From assembly GCA_018343915.1 (NCBI GenBank), contig JABRWF010000007.1, positions 2,418,001-2,482,000 of the forward strand: 64,000 nt of DNA. Reading direction: 5' to 3'. Origin of the DNA: Agroathelia rolfsii. Taxonomy: Eukaryota; Basidiomycota; Agaricomycetes; Amylocorticiales; Amylocorticiaceae. The notes under the pieces were generated by a model. That model ran no database searches. It had not been told where the DNA came from and saw nothing but the letters and a program-made list of their open reading frames with translations. How positions within the stretch are numbered: the first letter of the stretch is position 1; every line of letters begins with the position of its first letter. Shown here in pieces: positions 60,734 to 64,000 of this stretch. Both the position numbers and the translations under genes were made by a program.

Positions 60734-62795
60734 GCGTGTTTTCCCTTCTTCTTCCTCTTTTTTTGGCGTGTATACATGCTGCTCTTTCTCTCCCCGCCCC
60801 CCCCCCCCTCTCTTCCCATATTGTCTTTCTTAGTGGCCGGATTGTAATATAGTATCAGCATATATAACGATTTTTATATGCTCGTCTTTTGCTGTTGCAG
60901 CTGTTGTGTATAGATTACGAGCAGTCGTCTTTTCTTCTTTCTTGCTGACGATGATAGGTGATGTTGTTTTGTTGTTGATAATGATGTTATTGATATCGAT
61001 GTAACCTTTCTCATTATCGCTTAACGCGAATGAAATTGTTTAATTCCCATTCAAAAAGAGAAAAAAAAAGAAAGAAAGAAAAAGTGACTGCTGGGGTGAA
61101 GTGAAATAAAACAATTGGTAGCGTGCGTATGAGTGACTTCTGTGTTTGGTCATGCTGGATGACCGGGATACTACTAGTATGTGCATGTATGCTCCATTGA
61201 CACACTTCAAGGTAGAGCTCACCTGAGGCGGAGATGTACTTGCAAAACAAAGGCATTTTTTCAATTCTGGATAAAGCATTAGCATGCAGTATAGCGCACG
61301 AAAATGTATGATGATCGATGACGCTTTGCTCTCCCTGCCTGCTCTCGGGAGGTAAGGCTTCAGTAAGCGCACAACTTGAGTCAGTATCCGTTATTCTGCA
61401 CCCCCCATTACTCTCGTACACATAATAAGAAAAGTAGGAAGGGGAAAGCGTTGTATTTGAGCAAATTGGTCTGGAGACAAACAAATGAACTGTCTGATGT
61501 TAGTAGATGCAGTAATGTTGATAATTCCGAATGAGTCTGTTACAAGTACATCTACTGACACTTCCCCACAGCCTTGTGCAAGTTAAATATCTCCGAAAGA
61601 CTCCTATTGAATTGGATCTAGGACATGTTTAACATACTCACGTTAATATGTCTGGTTCTTCTTTCTCTGCTTTCTGTGACTCGAGGCGCCGCCAACGTCA
61701 GGGATCGGAGCGCTGGCAGACCACCGGGTCCGAGTCATGCATCATTTATGGCTTAGGGCTTAGCGCTCATCATTTCATCTTATACACGGTTTTAACTTGG
61801 TATGTCCGGTAAGTTGAGGTGTTGATTTTCGTTGACTACATGTAGTTGTTTTTTCATGTAGCGATCTTCAACCTGAATCTGCAACATCCGGAGGAGTGGC
61901 GCCCGGTCAATCAAGGCCTTGGTTTGGTTGAGGTTTTAGTAAGCATCTAACTTGTACCAGTGCGGGGTAAGTGAGCTACGTACAAGTAAACAACAGCGCT
62001 ACTGTTATGATGCACGCCAGTTCATTGCATGGCAAGGAACTTGAACAGCTTGAATGCTTACATATAATGATTTGTAAGGATCTAAATGGATATATGCCGT
62101 TGGATTCGGCCCAGTTGCGCCATCCAACGTGGTCATGACAACATGCTTAACTAGGTTAACCGTGTGCCTCAGCTTCTATGTCTGTATGTGTGCACGGGTG
62201 ATCAACAAGTTGATAGAATACGCTCCATATCAAAGGCCGATAACAATCATAACATCTCTAACGCAGTTGAGATGAGGTAAGCATCATTTTATCGGCAAGC
62301 TCAGCCGCAGACCTCGGCAAGACGCCAGTCTTGTCCGGCTGATTCCGGCACTTGTCGGAGTTTAACACGCAGAAGAAATTTCCGATTATTGCTTTGAAGT
62401 TCGTCCAGTCTGTATGAAGCTCGCTCGGTCAATAATACAATGCTCTACATCCACATAAAATGCTAGTTTTCTTACAGCACGGTTTCGTTGCGCCTAACGT
62501 TGACTGCCAGTATTGCAGTGCCGCCGGGATGGCAAGGCACCCTTCGACCTCCATTCCCAAGTTAAACTCTCGCTAAACGCTTACCTTTTAGTAAGGTCGA
62601 AATCACCGTCGGTGTATTCCGTCCATGCGCAGTCAAGCGTGGCAATATATAATCGTTCTTCATCACACAGACCAATTTGAGCAATCACTTGAGCGCCTCA
62701 ACGTTGCGATTTGAAGGATACAGCAGCTCAAGGTTGAGCCGTTGAAGGACTTTATACCAGTATTTCTGTGACCATTGCTTTACATAAACCTCTCG
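60734..62795. other. 2-kb intergenic region before the acetyltransferase-like gene
   Basis: The region starts with a C-run (60797-60808) in the OPT copy B 3' UTR and continues AT-rich. A 156-codon minus-strand frame at 61014-61484 has no domain and overlaps an A-rich simple tract. No RNA gene or repeat family was recognised. Confidence 0.5.
62646..62652 (+). promoter_or_regulatory. TATA box candidate of the acetyltransferase-like gene
   Basis: tatataa lies ~145 bp upstream of the ATG at 62796. The position is plausible for a fungal promoter; no other support. Confidence 0.4.
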
Positions 62796-64000
62796 ATGAG
62801 CTCTAGCGCTGTTACCTCCGTTGGACTGAAAGATGGTGTTACTGCTTTGAGGGGGCCAGGTGCGTCAATCCAAACGTCGTATGAATACTGCTTTCAAAGC
62901 TGAAGCTAGAAACCCTGCGCAGGCCTTCTGGAATCGGTATCAACGTATCGACATGCTCTGGGATTTTATGCAGCCTTTTGTGTATCAGCCAGGCTCCAAC
63001 GAGGCGACGCAGGATTGTCCACAGGAGGAATACATGGGCTGTATTCAGCACTTCATGATATCATTTCTCAGTACCCATCGCTAGCGGTTAGCATTGTCGA
63101 CGATTTGACACCGTCTGCTCACTTTGTCCGGCTGCCCTCCATTGACCTGCGACGCGTGGTCCACACAACACATCTTCCGCCAAATGTAGACGAGACGATG
63201 CGCTCACGCATTTTAAATGAAACAATTCAGGCTCGCCTTTCTATGCGATTCGATGACCTTGGAACACTGCCACTATGGCGCCTGGTTGTCTTCCAGCCAG
63301 ATCTGGCTGACAAGGATCAAAGTGTCGATGTAACCCTTTTCGTTCACCATGGCATCACAGATGGTACGGGTGCAGTTATCGTCATTCAGGCTCTTCGAGA
63401 CGCGCTCAGCGCGCACACTCAAGCGAGCGACGAAGACGAGGAATTCAAGTACATCTTTACACCTTCGGCGACGTTAGACCTTCTACCACCTCTAGAGACC
63501 TTACATCCTCTACCCGTTTCTTGGTCGTCCCTTATACACGCCGTCTGGCGCGGTTTTTTCCCCGCCTCGCGCGATGGCTTATGGACCGGCCAGCCTATAA
63601 CGCGCTCAAACGACTGCCTTGAAAGCCGGCATACTTTCCGTATTGTGCCCACGGCTCAGATGTCCCGCCTGCTGGCTGCATGTCGTACGCACGGAACGAC
63701 ACTGACGCCATTGCTTGAAGTGCTCTCTGCGCGCTCTTTGTTCGCTGTTCTTCCTAGTACTGGGGAGGACGCGGCTAAGATGCTGAAGGGTGCTACGCCT
63801 ATCAACCTACGTGCCTTCATGGCTCCTGAGCACAAAAATGCCGTGGGCGTCTTCATTGCCTCAAGTGAATGTCTCTTTTCACGTGATGAGGTACAAGACG
63901 ATGTATGGGCAGAGGCCAGCCGCGCTGGGAGGTCTTTGACGCATACGTTGGATGACATAAAGCAGAACAGGCACATCAACACTGGTATGTACCGATATGC
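62796..64000 (+). CDS. Alcohol acetyltransferase-like (AATase family) protein, 5' part
   Basis: Two exons are visible, 62796-62859 and 62923-63984, giving 375 codons; a GTATGT donor at 63985 shows the gene continues outside the window. The first exon encodes MSSSAVTSVGLKDGVTALRG. The intron 62860-62922 joins into GLLESVSTYRHALGFYAAFC. The acyltransferase motif HHGITDGTG (HHxxxDG type) is present, preceded by LPLWRLVVFQPD and followed by a variable loop and GATPINLRAFM. The His and Asp of the motif are the catalytic and structural residues of the CoA-dependent acyltransferase fold. This supports acetyl or acyl transfer to an alcohol or similar acceptor, as in yeast Atf-type enzymes. The actual substrate is unknown, and the missing C-terminal half prevents a finer call. 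Confidence 0.8.

Noticed and set aside
61014..61484. 156-codon open frame on the minus strand
   Set aside because: It shows no domain, ends in a Phe-rich stretch that is simply the reverse of an A-rich tract, and has no clear promoter or intron pattern.
61680..61760. tRNA-like T-arm text (ccgggtccgagtc)
   Set aside because: No matching acceptor stem or anticodon arm can be formed around it.

Overview
The window reads as nuclear DNA of a filamentous fungus, most likely a basidiomycete of the Agaricomycete type. Almost every gene is cut by short GT-AG introns of about 49-65 nt, genes lie on both strands 0.2-2 kb apart, and there are no operons. The protein families are fungal: an ERG25-type sterol oxidase, a URA2-type fused pyrimidine enzyme, an mpaB-like (DUF2236) oxygenase and OPT transporters. 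This assignment rests on recognised protein motifs and splice patterns, not on a database search.

Layout. 1-11.7 kb: 3' end of a C-4 methylsterol oxidase (+), a WDR59/Mtc5 GATOR2-SEACAT subunit (-), O-acetylhomoserine sulfhydrylase (-) and a DMT/EamA transporter (+). 11.7-20.1 kb: an 8.4-kb gene-poor stretch with one possible decayed reading frame. 20.1-34.4 kb: an Sfp1/JAZF1-like zinc-finger factor (+), an mpaB-like protein in 15 exons (-) and, divergent from it, the URA2 CPSase-ATCase (+). 34.7-45.5 kb: a D-2-hydroxyacid dehydrogenase (-), an intron-containing tRNA-Glu(CTC) (-), an F-box protein (+), a cyclophilin (-), an OMA1-like protease (-) and a DUF262 protein (-). 45.9-64 kb: MAD1 (+), an FCP1-domain protein with an altered active site (+), two tandem OPT oligopeptide transporters (+) and the 5' part of an alcohol acetyltransferase-like gene (+).

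Most genes are housekeeping and functionally independent: sterol synthesis, TORC1 amino-acid signalling (WDR59, and probably Sfp1 downstream), sulfur assimilation, pyrimidine synthesis, spindle checkpoint, mitochondrial quality control and peptide uptake.

The most striking feature is how many tiny exons are needed to rebuild the conserved proteins. I could place internal exons of 5, 7, 8, 10, 15, 16, 18, 19, 22, 23 and 26 nt in eight different genes, each between canonical splice sites (one flanking intron is GC-AG) and each restoring a conserved motif and the frame. Two introns appear to use GC-AG borders. ORF-based annotation would miss or break these genes.
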